64,000 nt of DNA from Roseateles toxinivorans (GCF_004362525.1 NZ_SNXS01000015.1:23550-87549), one strand, 5' to 3'. Numbered from the stretch's first letter, positions 50,430-58,443 are shown. Translations and numbers: made by a program. Notes: generated by a model not told the origin, from the letters alone.

Positions 50430-51665
50430 TTAGATAGCCATTGCGATTGACTGCTTCGTAGCAGACCAATTGGAGATGTTGAAACGGACAACTGACACGC
50501 ACCACCAACCGTTTGGCAATTGATATTCCGGTTTCGCCACGATCAGTGCCGTCAAGCTCGGCGGAAAGCTGTCGCGTCGGAGCGAGCGATATGGGTTGTC
50601 AAGCAAGGGGGCTGCTACTTCGGGGATGAAGTTTTTGGTACGAAGAACGCGTTCATTCCAGAAGCTTCCGCCGCCAGCCAGCTGCGAGCTCAGTGCCAAC
50701 TTAACATCGTCGCCCAGGTTGCCAAGCACGATCACAAGCGGCACGTTTCGACCAATGTCAGCAACAAAGTGTTGACCCCATCCTGGCTGACTTCTCTCCG
50801 CTTCGACCTCTTCGTCCTCGTCCTCGTCGTCCGCTTCGACGGCCTTTTTTTGATGTTTTGCCCGGGGCCAATCAGTTTCACTGCGCGCTGTCAGCCGGCT
50901 CTTTTGGTCCTCGGCTTCACGCGCCTTCACTGCACTTCTGGCGAGGGCTTCAACCTCTTCCCGCTTGCGAGCAAGGTGAGCGATAGCGAGGCCGATGTCT
51001 TGATCTGTCGCCGGCCTGAGCCACCGGCCTGTTCCAGGGTCGATGCCAACGCGCCCTTTGAAAAGGCGCGGCGGTGCCCGAGCCTCTACCGCGTCGCCCA
51101 CAAGGATGAGAGGTCCCTCGGCATCGAAGCGCGGAAGCGCCAGCAATTCGGCCTCACTCGACAGATCAAGCGCTGTGATGGGAGAGGCATTTCGGAGCGC
51201 AAGTGCATGAGCCGCCGTCTCGCGAGAGATCGGCTCGCAACGACCACCCAAATAATGATCTATGCTGATGCGTTGGATGCGCGCGTTTGCACCCCCATAG
51301 ATCGGCGGACAGACATATGCAATCGGCTCGCCATTCAAACCAAAAAACCAATCACGCGATACGTAAAGCCAACCGCCTCCCACGACTGCAGACGCCCCGG
51401 CAGCAAGCAGGGTCGGCAAGAGAGGAGGCCTTCCGATCGCGGTCTTCGCGCCGTAGCGGATCAATGGTCCTGCGACAAGGATGCTGACGAACAAAGCAAA
51501 CGGGAGCGCGAGCCCTACTGGTAGACCGGATGCGGATAGCAGGGCACTTGCCCCCGTTGTGACTAGGGTGAAAACTTCAGATGCGACAAATATGTAGATG
51601 CCTGCGACGGCGGCCGCAATCACGACCGCCGTCGCCAGCATCCCCTTGATGAGGGTGCTGACCAT
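50430..51665 (-). CDS. Hypothetical membrane protein with large soluble C-terminal region
   Basis: 411 aa. About three membrane helices lie near the N-terminus (LATAVVIAAAVAGIYIFVA about 10-28; LPVGLALPFALFVSILVAG about 48-66; LLPTLLAAGASAVVGGGWLY about 82-101). About 300 soluble residues follow, including a very acidic stretch (EADDEDEDEEVEAE near 290) and a mixed alpha/beta end. AAGGAGC is 6 bases before the ATG at 51665. It starts 2 bases after the stop of the 43-aa membrane protein. I recognise no family; the acidic hinge between a membrane part and a globular part suggests a structural or assembly protein. Confidence 0.6.
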   Translation of the reverse strand: MVSTLIKGMLATAVVIAAAVAGIYIFVASEVFTLVTTGASALLSASGLPVGLALPFALFVSILVAGPLIRYGAKTAIGRPPLLPTLLAAGASAVVGGGWLYVSRDWFFGLNGEPIAYVCPPIYGGANARIQRISIDHYLGGRCEPISRETAAHALALRNASPITALDLSSEAELLALPRFDAEGPLILVGDAVEARAPPRLFKGRVGIDPGTGRWLRPATDQDIGLAIAHLARKREEVEALARSAVKAREAEDQKSRLTARSETDWPRAKHQKKAVEADDEDEDEEVEAERSQPGWGQHFVADIGRNVPLVIVLGNLGDDVKLALSSQLAGGGSFWNERVLRTKNFIPEVAAPLLDNPYRSLRRDSFPPSLTALIVAKPEYQLPNGWWCVSVVRFNISNWSATKQSIAMAI

Positions 51666-51667
51666 GA

Positions 51668-51799
51668 CTACGCTCCTTTCCGGGCGCGATGTGCGCGCCA
51701 GGCTTGGATAACGGTTTGTGCCGCCATCTGAACAAGAAAGACGCCGCCTGTGACACCGGCGACGCCGACAATTGCGAGCAATGCTGTTTTCAAAATCAT
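51668..51799 (-). CDS. Small one-helix membrane protein (43 aa)
   Basis: 43 aa: a hydrophobic helix (LLAIVGVAGVTGGVFLVQMA) followed by a basic tail (AWRAHRARKGA). GGAGAAA precedes the ATG at 51799. Its stop is only 2 bases before the start of the 411-aa membrane protein, so the two are probably translated together. It heads the membrane cluster. Size and topology recall small virion or pore proteins, but no homology is claimed. Confidence 0.55.
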   Translation of the reverse strand: MILKTALLAIVGVAGVTGGVFLVQMAAQTVIQAWRAHRARKGA

Positions 51800-52028
51800 T
51801 TGATTTCTCCAAGGGCTTTTTCGAGTTGCCCCCTTTGTTTGCACGTAAGCAATGAGTGCCTGGAACTCGGGGGCAAGCGAACCCCCTCACGGCCGAAACA
51901 TGGCTGTGATGAAGGGACTGACGCAGCCAGCTGGCTGGCGCTCGGGTGTCAGCCGGCGCTTGGCGTGGAGTAGGTGGGGGGCCGTCGGGCGCGTGAGTCG
52001 CGCCTGGTCATAGCACTTCGAACGGCTT

Positions 52029-52061
52029 CAGCTTGCAAGCTGGCACGCTTTGTGCTACAGT
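52029..52061 (+). promoter_or_regulatory. Sigma-70 promoter overlapped by a palindrome
   Basis: TTGCAA (52033-52038) and TACAGT (52056-52061) are spaced by 17 bases. The perfect palindrome CAGCTTGCAAGCTG (52029-52042) covers the -35 element and could be a repressor site. Confidence 0.55.
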
Positions 52062-52067
52062 TGATTT

Positions 52068-52203
52068 ATCGTCGGCCTTGTCGCTTTCGATAAGTTCCTT
52101 TCTTTTCTCGCGGCTAGCGATGAGAGTGGGGGCAAATGTCAGAAGCAGCTTGCTTCGGACCCAGCCGGTCACACCTATTCCCGTAGGTCTGACCGGTTTT
52201 CTT
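52068..52203 (+). ncRNA. Candidate small RNA
   Basis: A promoter (-10 at 52056-52061) and a strong terminator (52165-52205) bound a stretch of about 136 bases with no plausible coding frame or ribosome site. Inside lies at least one further hairpin (AAGC/GCTT near 52143-52156). It could be an independent regulatory RNA, for example for copy control or as the antisense partner of a nearby gene. Only the boundary signals support it. Confidence 0.4.
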
Positions 52204-52205
52204 TT
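52165..52205 (+). terminator. Intrinsic terminator of the candidate small RNA
   Basis: CCGGTCA (52165-52171) pairs with TGACCGG (52190-52196), and inside it ACCTA (52173-52177) pairs with TAGGT (52184-52188). TTTTCTTTT follows. Confidence 0.75.
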
Positions 52206-52437
52206 GTGCGCACAGTAAGCACGCCGTCAAGCTGATGCACTAGCCTGCTCGCGCCTAAGCAAAATGTCAATGCACTGGAGCGGTTGAAGGTCGCTTTTGG
52301 TAAAAGATATTTACCCAGAGGTTGCCGATCATGCGGAGTAGACTGCAAAGCTTGGTCCAGCGTGACATTTGGCGCTTGCATGTGTAGAAGTGAGTGAGTG
52401 CATGCCTCTATTTAGCGAGGCAATCAGGAAGTAGCCC

Positions 52438-53955
52438 ATGACGGAGCGGAGCAAGAAGACTTTCAAAGAGGTCATAGCTGATCGCCTTGGCCGCTGGTCA
52501 TTCGATGCGCCATCGCCATTTGCGACCGGTGCTGTATCGGAAGTCCGATATCGGGACACGAAGACCCTTACGTTGAGACTCGCCGCGACAGACTTGTCAA
52601 CCAAGGTCGAGTCGAACTCGTATCTGGTTAGTGATTCAGACATCCAGCGTTTTATTACGGCAGCGAATGCCCTAAACGTAAGCTTCGGTGCACTTGGATT
52701 TAATAATTCACTGTTCCCTGCTGACCAAATTCAAGCTTGGATCGACGAAGAAATTGTACTCATACTCGTACAAACAGAGTCGAACAAGACCGAATCGAAA
52801 CCGATAGCCTTCATCAAGGTCACCCAAGCTACGGACCGTCCCCACGTTGTTGAAATTGGCCCAGTGCTAGTTCCGGATTTGGAGAGGAAGCGTGGATTTG
52901 GCCAAGCCATTTTTAACAATGTGGCACAACTTCTCGCGCTGTCGCTGAAAGGCTGCCGTATTTACGCACGAGTGTCGCCGAGCAATCAGTTGGCAATTGA
53001 GCTATTTGATGATCTCAAACGCTTCAAAGCGATTACTGAAGAGGAGTGTTTCGATGATGTCGAAGCGTTGCCAGAATATTGCGTTACAAACATCAATGAT
53101 TTCAAATGGTATATCTGGGAAAGCTTGGGGCGCTCCCGCGGCGTAACATTTGGAGATGTATTTAAGGGCTTGCGGGAGGTGCGGCGTCTCACCCAGCAAA
53201 TCGTCGCACAGCGCGCAGAGATGACGCGCGAGGCACTCAATCAAATTGAACACGGTGTGACGCCTAGTCCTGAAAATATTCCGAGGTTACTTGAGGCGCT
53301 TTCATCAAGTCTCGGAATCGACACCTATGCTAAGACCAAACTACTCTACTCAGTCTGCGGTTATGAATTACCGCCAGATTTGATATTCTCTGGAGTATTG
53401 GAGAGCCAACCTTCAAATAGAGGTATTGGTCCTGAGTCGAGGTGGTCGGTCAGCGATCGCCCGCTTGAATTCACGAGTGAGAGTGAATTTGCAAGTAGCA
53501 TAGCTGCAATTTCACAAGGATTTCAGCGGTTCTTCTTCGTTCCCAGAAATGGCTTGTTGGCAAGCTATGGCGGAATGCTGATCAGGAAAATTCTAGAAGA
53601 AACTGATTCCCTTGGATTGACGGAGCGGCAGCATCGCGATCTGTTAACCAATGTTCGGCTATTCGTGGCCCCATCTACTACGTGCAGAATGCGTCTGAAT
53701 GTGCTCGGTGCTGACTATAAAGAAGGCATTTTGCGCCGACCAAGAGGTATTTCGATGATCGGGCCAAATGACGAAAGAATTGATCTCGACGCCTCACTGA
53801 CGCAGAGCATTTTCGAAGATATATCGGATGCGATTCGGCCAGCGTTGAACCTTCCACCAAGTCACAACAAGAGATTGGACTTGCAGGATGGATTTGCAAT
53901 GATTCCTCTAGCAGAGGTGCATCCAGAATTGATAGCAAGGCTATACGGGAAATAG
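52438..53955 (+). CDS. GNAT acetyltransferase-XRE fusion protein with unknown C-terminal domain
   Basis: 505 aa. Residues about 115-205 form a GNAT-like domain with the acetyl-CoA loop RKRGFGQAIFNNVAQLL and ARVSPSNQLAIELFDDL. Residues about 245-300 form an XRE-like HTH (LREVRRLTQQIVAQRAEMTR then ALNQIEHGVTPSPENIP). The remaining ~200 residues (about 320-505) are unrecognised. AGGAAG precedes the ATG. The combination of a transferase, a DNA-binding helix and a large extra domain in one chain is unusual: it could be a self-regulating acetyltransferase toxin or a sensor-regulator. It stands alone between the candidate small RNA and the ShosTA-like pair. Confidence 0.65.
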   Translation: MTERSKKTFKEVIADRLGRWSFDAPSPFATGAVSEVRYRDTKTLTLRLAATDLSTKVESNSYLVSDSDIQRFITAANALNVSFGALGFNNSLFPADQIQAWIDEEIVLILVQTESNKTESKPIAFIKVTQATDRPHVVEIGPVLVPDLERKRGFGQAIFNNVAQLLALSLKGCRIYARVSPSNQLAIELFDDLKRFKAITEEECFDDVEALPEYCVTNINDFKWYIWESLGRSRGVTFGDVFKGLREVRRLTQQIVAQRAEMTREALNQIEHGVTPSPENIPRLLEALSSSLGIDTYAKTKLLYSVCGYELPPDLIFSGVLESQPSNRGIGPESRWSVSDRPLEFTSESEFASSIAAISQGFQRFFFVPRNGLLASYGGMLIRKILEETDSLGLTERQHRDLLTNVRLFVAPSTTCRMRLNVLGADYKEGILRRPRGISMIGPNDERIDLDASLTQSIFEDISDAIRPALNLPPSHNKRLDLQDGFAMIPLAEVHPELIARLYGK

Positions 53956-54085
53956 CTTTGAATTGAACCGAAGAATACCCATGACTATTTCGCGCGGTGG
54001 TTGCTCTCGCAGCTACCGCGTTACCATCCCATTTTCTCCGCGCCTGAGGCTCAACAAGTGCCTCCACCGGCAAGACTGCCGCCCC

Positions 54086-54751
54086 CTACAACGCCTCACC
54101 AAAGATCGACGCCGGATCAATGTCCTCAGGCGGGCACTTCCTCCTGCCAATGAACAGGCCAACAACATTGCAGGTAGGCACGCGTTCTTTGAGCAGTCGC
54201 TTGCAGGCTTTGAAATGTGTGCCATTGGTGAGCACATCATCAAAGAGAAAGACGGTAGGCAGAAGCGGCGCAGCAAGACACGACTCGTCGATTGCAAGCA
54301 GCGGATAGAGGTCATCCGGTGTCGGGCGCCGTTCGCCTTCTGCGAACTCATGGTGCGACCGTGTGGACTGACGCATGACTAAAACTTCGCGCACATCAAG
54401 TTGCGGCTGTCCAGATGTCAAGATGCGCGTCAGCCTGTCGTCGTAGAGAGGGTCAGTTCTTGCCTTCGATGGCGGTATGGGAATAAAGGAGCAGGAAGCG
54501 GGGGCGCCTGCGCTTAGGATGCCGCGCACCAGTTGACCAGCCTTGACGATGGATTGGTCTTTGTACCGATATTCCGCAAGAGCGCGTTTGGTGACAGGTT
54601 TCTTGAGGTTGGAGATCAAGTTGTTGACCTCTCCTGCCGAAAATCCCGCTCGCGAGTGGTACTCGCCGAGGCAGTAGCAGTCGTCGTCAGAAGTCAGGTA
54701 GCAATGCTCTCCCCGGAGGGCGTCATCGATCTTGATGAGCCGGAATGCCAA
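54086..54751 (-). CDS. shosT: Phosphoribosyltransferase-like protein, ShosT-like
   Basis: 221 aa from a TTG at 54751. The PRPP-binding motif TVFLFDDVLTNGTHFKACK (about residues 165-183) is the core of type I phosphoribosyltransferases; CSFIPIPPSK near 87 is a ComF-like block. The upstream partner is a DprA-like protein, and the two genes overlap by 29 bases. Phosphoribosyltransferase plus DprA is the make-up of the ShosTA toxin-antitoxin/antiphage system, in which ShosT is the toxin. A ComF-like competence gene is the alternative, but its place in a defence-rich island favours ShosT. Confidence 0.7.
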   Translation of the reverse strand: MAFRLIKIDDALRGEHCYLTSDDDCYCLGEYHSRAGFSAGEVNNLISNLKKPVTKRALAEYRYKDQSIVKAGQLVRGILSAGAPASCSFIPIPPSKARTDPLYDDRLTRILTSGQPQLDVREVLVMRQSTRSHHEFAEGERRPTPDDLYPLLAIDESCLAAPLLPTVFLFDDVLTNGTHFKACKRLLKERVPTCNVVGLFIGRRKCPPEDIDPASIFGEAL

Positions 54752-55622
54752 GATGACCTCGTATGTCGTCGTAGTCCGAAACGCGAATAGCTCCCTGAGA
54801 CAAAAGTCGCTCAGGCCATTTCAGTCCGCGACTAAAGCAGTTCTCAAGAATGAAGAGCTTCCGACCCTGCTGGATCGCTGCTCGCGCCTGCGTGAGTGAT
54901 CCTGACGTTTCCCCTGCTTCGACGATCACTGTCGCATGCGTGAGCGCAGACATCGTGGCATTTCGCTCAGGAAAGAAAAGTCGGTTCCATTGAGGGCTCT
55001 GCCTAGAGTACCGAATCACAGGAACCTGGCTAACCAGTAGGAAGTCTTTTGCTATCTGCTCTTGAAGTGCCGCGTTTTCTTTCGGGTAGGTCTCGCTGAT
55101 TGGCGTCCCAATCACCCCTATCGTCTGGCCACCTTCTTCAAGAGCTGCAGTGTGTGCAGCAGTGTCAATTCCTTTGGCAAGTCCTGAGACTACGACGACG
55201 CCATCTTTGACAAGACACTTCGCCAGCCTCCGAGCCCGCCTGACACCATCCTCGGAAGCATCTCGACTTCCAACGACTGCCACTCGGTACGGAGTCGAGA
55301 GCAAGTCAAGATTTCCTCGGTAGTACAGGCATTGAATCGGATGTCGCGCATCACGAAGCGCTTGCGGATAGTCCATTGTTCCGTGAACAACAAAGCCAGC
55401 ATCGCTTAAGTGCTTGGACTTGAAGATGCGCAGTACCTCGCGAGCACGCGCCTTCGCTACGTCGAGATCGACGAAGCACGACGGCAGGTCATTGATGCTC
55501 TTGCTGAACAGATCAGCAAGAGTCTTAAACGATTGGCCATCCTGAGCCCAAAGCTCTTCGTATGCCCCCAGCTCTAGCGCCGGGGACACGGTTGGCCGTG
55601 CAAAAAGCTCAGCAGCTTGCAC
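54723..55622 (-). CDS. shosA: DprA/Smf-like protein, ShosA-like
   Basis: 299 aa from a GTG with GGGGAG upstream. The Rossmann-like DprA fold is clear: RVAVVGSRDASEDGVRRARR (about 112-131), VVVSGLAKGIDTAAHTAALE (about 142-161), GTPISETYPKEN, and HATVIVEAGETSGSLTQARA. Housekeeping DprA loads RecA on incoming DNA, but here it is paired with a phosphoribosyltransferase as in ShosTA, where the DprA-like protein is the antitoxin. A palindrome lies in its promoter region and an XRE gene is next upstream. The label rests on gene pairing and fold, not on direct alignment. Confidence 0.75.
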   Translation of the reverse strand: MQAAELFARPTVSPALELGAYEELWAQDGQSFKTLADLFSKSINDLPSCFVDLDVAKARAREVLRIFKSKHLSDAGFVVHGTMDYPQALRDARHPIQCLYYRGNLDLLSTPYRVAVVGSRDASEDGVRRARRLAKCLVKDGVVVVSGLAKGIDTAAHTAALEEGGQTIGVIGTPISETYPKENAALQEQIAKDFLLVSQVPVIRYSRQSPQWNRLFFPERNATMSALTHATVIVEAGETSGSLTQARAAIQQGRKLFILENCFSRGLKWPERLLSQGAIRVSDYDDIRGHLGIPAHQDR

Positions 55623-55649
55623 AGGAACTCCCCTCTTTTCACACTACGG

Positions 55650-55667
55650 ACTGTATGAAGATACAGT
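55650..55667. promoter_or_regulatory. Palindromic operator candidate before ShosA-like gene
   Basis: ACTGTAT (55650-55656) and ATACAGT (55661-55667) are perfect inverted arms with a 4-base spacer, about 28 bases upstream of the GTG start. The neighbouring XRE protein (55734-56003) is a likely binder. Confidence 0.5.
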
Positions 55668-55733
55668 AAGTAAGGACTTAACTTTGAGGATACCACCCGA
55701 GGAGGAGGGCGGGGGCACGATCATCGTCCGCCC

Positions 55734-56003
55734 TCAGGCAGTCCGCTCGCTCCCCTCACTACCGGGTCGCAACAGCTGCCAGATCGGAACCGACAAGGCG
55801 ACGGCGATGCGCTCGATGTTGTCGAGCGAAATGTTCCGCACCTGCCGTTCGACGTGCGCAATGAAGGTTCGATGAAGCCCTGCTTCAAACGCGAGCGCCT
55901 CTTGTGACCATCCAAGCTCACCGCGCAATCGGATCACGTTAAGCGCGAGTACCTCTCGGGCACTTGCCGGTGGCGGTGCTGGAGGACTTTTGGCGCGCTG
56001 CAT
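55734..56003 (-). CDS. XRE-type helix-turn-helix regulator
   Basis: 89 aa. After a Pro/Ala-rich start the HTH covers about residues 20-72: VIRLRGELGWSQEALAFEAG then LHRTFIAHVERQVRNISLDN and IERIAVALSVPIWQLL. It lies upstream of, and in the same direction as, the ShosTA-like pair (111-base gap with a palindrome), so it probably represses that pair. Many restriction-modification controller proteins look the same, but no methylase is nearby. Confidence 0.8.
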   Translation of the reverse strand: MQRAKSPPAPPPASAREVLALNVIRLRGELGWSQEALAFEAGLHRTFIAHVERQVRNISLDNIERIAVALSVPIWQLLRPGSEGSERTA

Positions 56004-56179
56004 TGCGCCTGAGTCTTCCGAAATGCCGCTTTTACGTCAGCCGCGTTTACGTCACAATCGTGCGAGGCGGCAAAGCGGAGGTTGGGGCGATGTCGCTGCT
56101 TGTGGAGGGGACGTCCTCGCTTTGCGTCGGAACCCCTCCCGTCGCATCGCCATAAGCATTTGGACAGGAGGAGGCGGAG

Positions 56180-57199
56180 ATGGAGAAGCTCGTATTAGGG
56201 AGTGCAGTTCTGTCGGTGACGTTGCTGCTTGGTGCCTGCGGTGGCGGAGGTGGAGGCTCCACAACCCCGGTGACACCACCTCCGCCTACGAGCGTCTCTG
56301 CAACGGTGACGTGTCCGAACGGCAGTTCATCCACGAGCACAGGCGCTGACACTGCAGCGGCAACCGCTGCAGCAAATGCACTGTGCCCAGCAGGTAAGCT
56401 GGTGTCTGTCACACCGAAGGATGCCGCAACCGCGGTCTCCCCTGACACCTTCACAGGTGTTGCGGTGACTCTCGACAGCGCGATTGACGCGAGCAGTCTC
56501 ACGACCGCAAACGTAACGCTAAAGACCGGCACAACGGCAACGAGCGCAACGGTTACAGCCGATGGCACGAAGGGGTTCATGCTTGCAACAACAAGCAAGC
56601 TCGCCTACAACAAGCCGTACAGCTTCACCGCAAATGTGAAGGACACCCTGGGAAGGGTGATCACGGTAACCACGTCGTTTGTGACAGGAGCAAAAGAGTG
56701 CCCGCCCAACATGATCTGGAAACAGGAGCTCGACACGTGCGTCTACCAGATGGGCATCAAGGTCTTCACGGCCAACCAAGTCCCCCTTGGTTGCGATCAT
56801 GAGACCCAGGTGTGCTGGACGGAGTTCTTCTCCAAGGGTCCGGACACCGGGCTCAAGCTCATCGACACGAACGCTGTCATGACCGGATTCAACACCCGGC
56901 CGCTGGTCTTCGGTTTCTGGAAGAACAACGCCACCCTCTTTGGGGTGACGGGTCTCTGGAACTATCAGGCGATCTACGCTGATACCAAGAAGATTGTTGC
57001 GGGTGACGTTGGCACCTCGGGAATCACTTCTGAGATCGATTGGGTCAAGTCCCCGAGACCAGATGAAGGCTACCTCCCTGGCATCATTGTCCACGAGAAG
57101 CTGACAAACCTGTGCTATCTGATGGCGTGGAATGAAGCTCAGAAAGCATGGTATGTCAACGGCACAGGCGACGGCAAGCCGACCACCTGCCCGCAGTAA
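56180..57199 (+). CDS. Cell-surface lipoprotein with Ig-like (Big_5-type) domain
   Basis: 339 aa. A lipoprotein signal ends LLLGAC with the lipidated Cys at residue 20, followed by a Gly/Ser/Pro/Thr linker. Residues about 70-165 look like a bacterial Ig-like Big_5 domain (VSVTPKDAATAVSPDTFTGV then SLTTANVTLKTG and a YTFTANVKDTLG-type end). The C-terminal ~170 residues hold six Cys, probably paired in disulfides, and no known domain. It is an exported protein amid intracellular defence genes, bounded by its own terminator. Codon use is closer to the host than its neighbours. Confidence 0.65.
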   Translation: MEKLVLGSAVLSVTLLLGACGGGGGGSTTPVTPPPPTSVSATVTCPNGSSSTSTGADTAAATAAANALCPAGKLVSVTPKDAATAVSPDTFTGVAVTLDSAIDASSLTTANVTLKTGTTATSATVTADGTKGFMLATTSKLAYNKPYSFTANVKDTLGRVITVTTSFVTGAKECPPNMIWKQELDTCVYQMGIKVFTANQVPLGCDHETQVCWTEFFSKGPDTGLKLIDTNAVMTGFNTRPLVFGFWKNNATLFGVTGLWNYQAIYADTKKIVAGDVGTSGITSEIDWVKSPRPDEGYLPGIIVHEKLTNLCYLMAWNEAQKAWYVNGTGDGKPTTCPQ

Positions 57200-57213
57200 C
57201 AACAGTACTGCCC

Positions 57214-57241
57214 AAAAGCCCCACACATGTGTGGGGCTTTT
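57214..57241. terminator. Bidirectional intrinsic terminator
   Basis: AAAAGCCCCACACA/TGTGTGGGGCTTTT (57214-57241) is a perfect palindrome with A and T ends. It serves the lipoprotein gene on the plus strand and the TIR-type gene on the minus strand. Confidence 0.88.
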
Positions 57242-57259
57242 GTTTGAGGCAGTTTGGAT

Positions 57260-58162
57260 CTAGGCAGCGAAGAATCTGTCTAAATCAAACTCCAATTTGG
57301 CCGCTCGAAGTTCTTTGGCGAGCTTGTGTTTCCATCCGTCTGCAGAATCCATTTCTGTGTAGATAACACCGAAAAGGTCTGAGGGGATCTCGACATTTCC
57401 CTTGCGGAGCAGGCAGACGTGTCCTCGACCCAGCTTGCCTGAGAAGTATCCAAGCTCGAAGACAACGTTCTGCCGAGCACGAGGTGATTGCTTTTCCGCT
57501 GTGGACGTACTTCCAATGTCATCTGGGGTAAGCAGGATTACGGCAAATCCAACATCCGTCGCCGAGTCCTCGAACTTCTCGATAATCGTGCGCCCTTGAT
57601 CGGGCTGCTCTTTCAGAATAATGGCCTCAAGGCCGAGTTTCTCGATAAATCGAGCAAGCCCCTGCAACGCAGCGTCATCATGGCCATGGACGATGAAGAC
57701 CTTGTTTGATTTGGTCATTTTGAGTTGTGGTTCAAATTTTCCATTGGCTCGAACGAAGGCGGCGTAGTCTCTTACAAATGGGATGATCATCTGACTTGTC
57801 AGTGATCGGATGCCGGAGATGACACTTGAATTCGACGAGAAGTATTGATGACCGAAGTTGAGCGCGAAGTGTGAGTCAGCTGCCAACTTGTCGATAAGCA
57901 GCAGCGTCATTCCGAGGGTTTGCTCGTGATCGTCCGGCCATAGAAGGGTGTGACTCCCGACCATGCTTCCGCCCGTCTTGTCACTCTCGGCAAGGAACGT
58001 TTCGAGGTCTAGATTTGCCGTCAATCGCTTGCGGATTGCCTCCAGGTCTGCATGATGCAGAAGCGTCGCAAGCTTCTTGAGCGGCCTTTCGTAGGTCTGA
58101 TACTGAGCGGCTTGGAGATCAAGAACGGCGTTGTTGATCTGAGCAAAGAGATCCACAGTCAC
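57260..58162 (-). CDS. TIR-like (PF10137/CAP12-type) nucleotide-binding protein
   Basis: 300 aa. The C-terminal half (about residues 150-275) is a TIR-like domain of the PF10137 group: NKVFIVHGHDDAALQGLARF, then LKEQPDQGRTIIEKFEDSA, VGFAVILLTPDDIG and QNVVFELGYFSGKLGR, where the Glu is the expected NADase residue. The N-terminal ~150 residues are helical and unrecognised. In CBASS and Pycsar such domains deplete NAD when activated by a cyclic nucleotide, but no cyclase is adjacent, so the trigger is unknown. The GTG start overlaps the stop of the 94-aa gene (GTGA), so the two are co-translated. Confidence 0.8.
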   Translation of the reverse strand: MTVDLFAQINNAVLDLQAAQYQTYERPLKKLATLLHHADLEAIRKRLTANLDLETFLAESDKTGGSMVGSHTLLWPDDHEQTLGMTLLLIDKLAADSHFALNFGHQYFSSNSSVISGIRSLTSQMIIPFVRDYAAFVRANGKFEPQLKMTKSNKVFIVHGHDDAALQGLARFIEKLGLEAIILKEQPDQGRTIIEKFEDSATDVGFAVILLTPDDIGSTSTAEKQSPRARQNVVFELGYFSGKLGRGHVCLLRKGNVEIPSDLFGVIYTEMDSADGWKHKLAKELRAAKLEFDLDRFFAA

Positions 58163-58443
58163 ACCTGGTCTCCTTGCAATCGTGCAGCAGCGGCTTTCTC
58201 GATGATGGAGTTTCGGTACGCCTCCTTCATCTGTTCAGCCAACTGTTCGACGATGGGGTTGGAGGCGTGGCGCGCAACGCGTTCGTCAATAACCGTAGCA
58301 ACCTGCTCTATCGCCGCCTCGATGCTCCCTGGGTCATTCGGATCGAACTTGACGGAGCACAACTCGCCATCGAGCGACTTGAGCGCTTCCTGTGCTTCGT
58401 GCAGTTGACGTTGAAGTTTGTCTAGTCCGGTTATCTTAAACAT
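58159..58443 (-). CDS. Small coiled-coil-like partner of TIR protein
   Basis: 94 aa, mostly helical and charged: LDKLQRQLHEAQEALKSLDG at the start and VEQLAEQMKEAYRNSIIEKA towards the end. There is no DNA-binding or membrane motif. It is translated immediately before the TIR-type gene, with a 4-base overlap. It may be an adaptor, sensor subunit or inhibitor of the TIR protein. I recall similar small genes next to PF10137 genes, but I cannot name the family. Confidence 0.65.
   Translation of the reverse strand: MFKITGLDKLQRQLHEAQEALKSLDGELCSVKFDPNDPGSIEAAIEQVATVIDERVARHASNPIVEQLAEQMKEAYRNSIIEKAAAARLQGDQV

Larger units (their letters stand above)
51800..52437. other. 638-base non-coding region rich in palindromes
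   Basis: No convincing gene is seen. It holds a perfect 14-base palindrome CAGCCAGCTGGCTG (51924-51937), several G/C-rich inverted repeats (51870-51970), a promoter and terminator that would bound a short RNA (52033-52205), and a hairpin TGCCTC/GAGGCA (52403-52421) just before the ribosome site of the next gene. It separates the minus-strand membrane cluster from the plus-strand GNAT-XRE gene. A replication or transfer origin is possible but not shown. Confidence 0.5.

Noticed and set aside
50163..51799. Filamentous phage (inovirus) structural genes
   Set aside because: Small helix-plus-basic-tail proteins fit in size, but there is no Zot-like ATPase with a membrane helix, no rolling-circle replication protein and no adsorption protein nearby.
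54723..55622. Housekeeping dprA competence gene
   Set aside because: The paired phosphoribosyltransferase, shared overlap, XRE regulator and island position fit ShosTA better; host dprA normally lies elsewhere.
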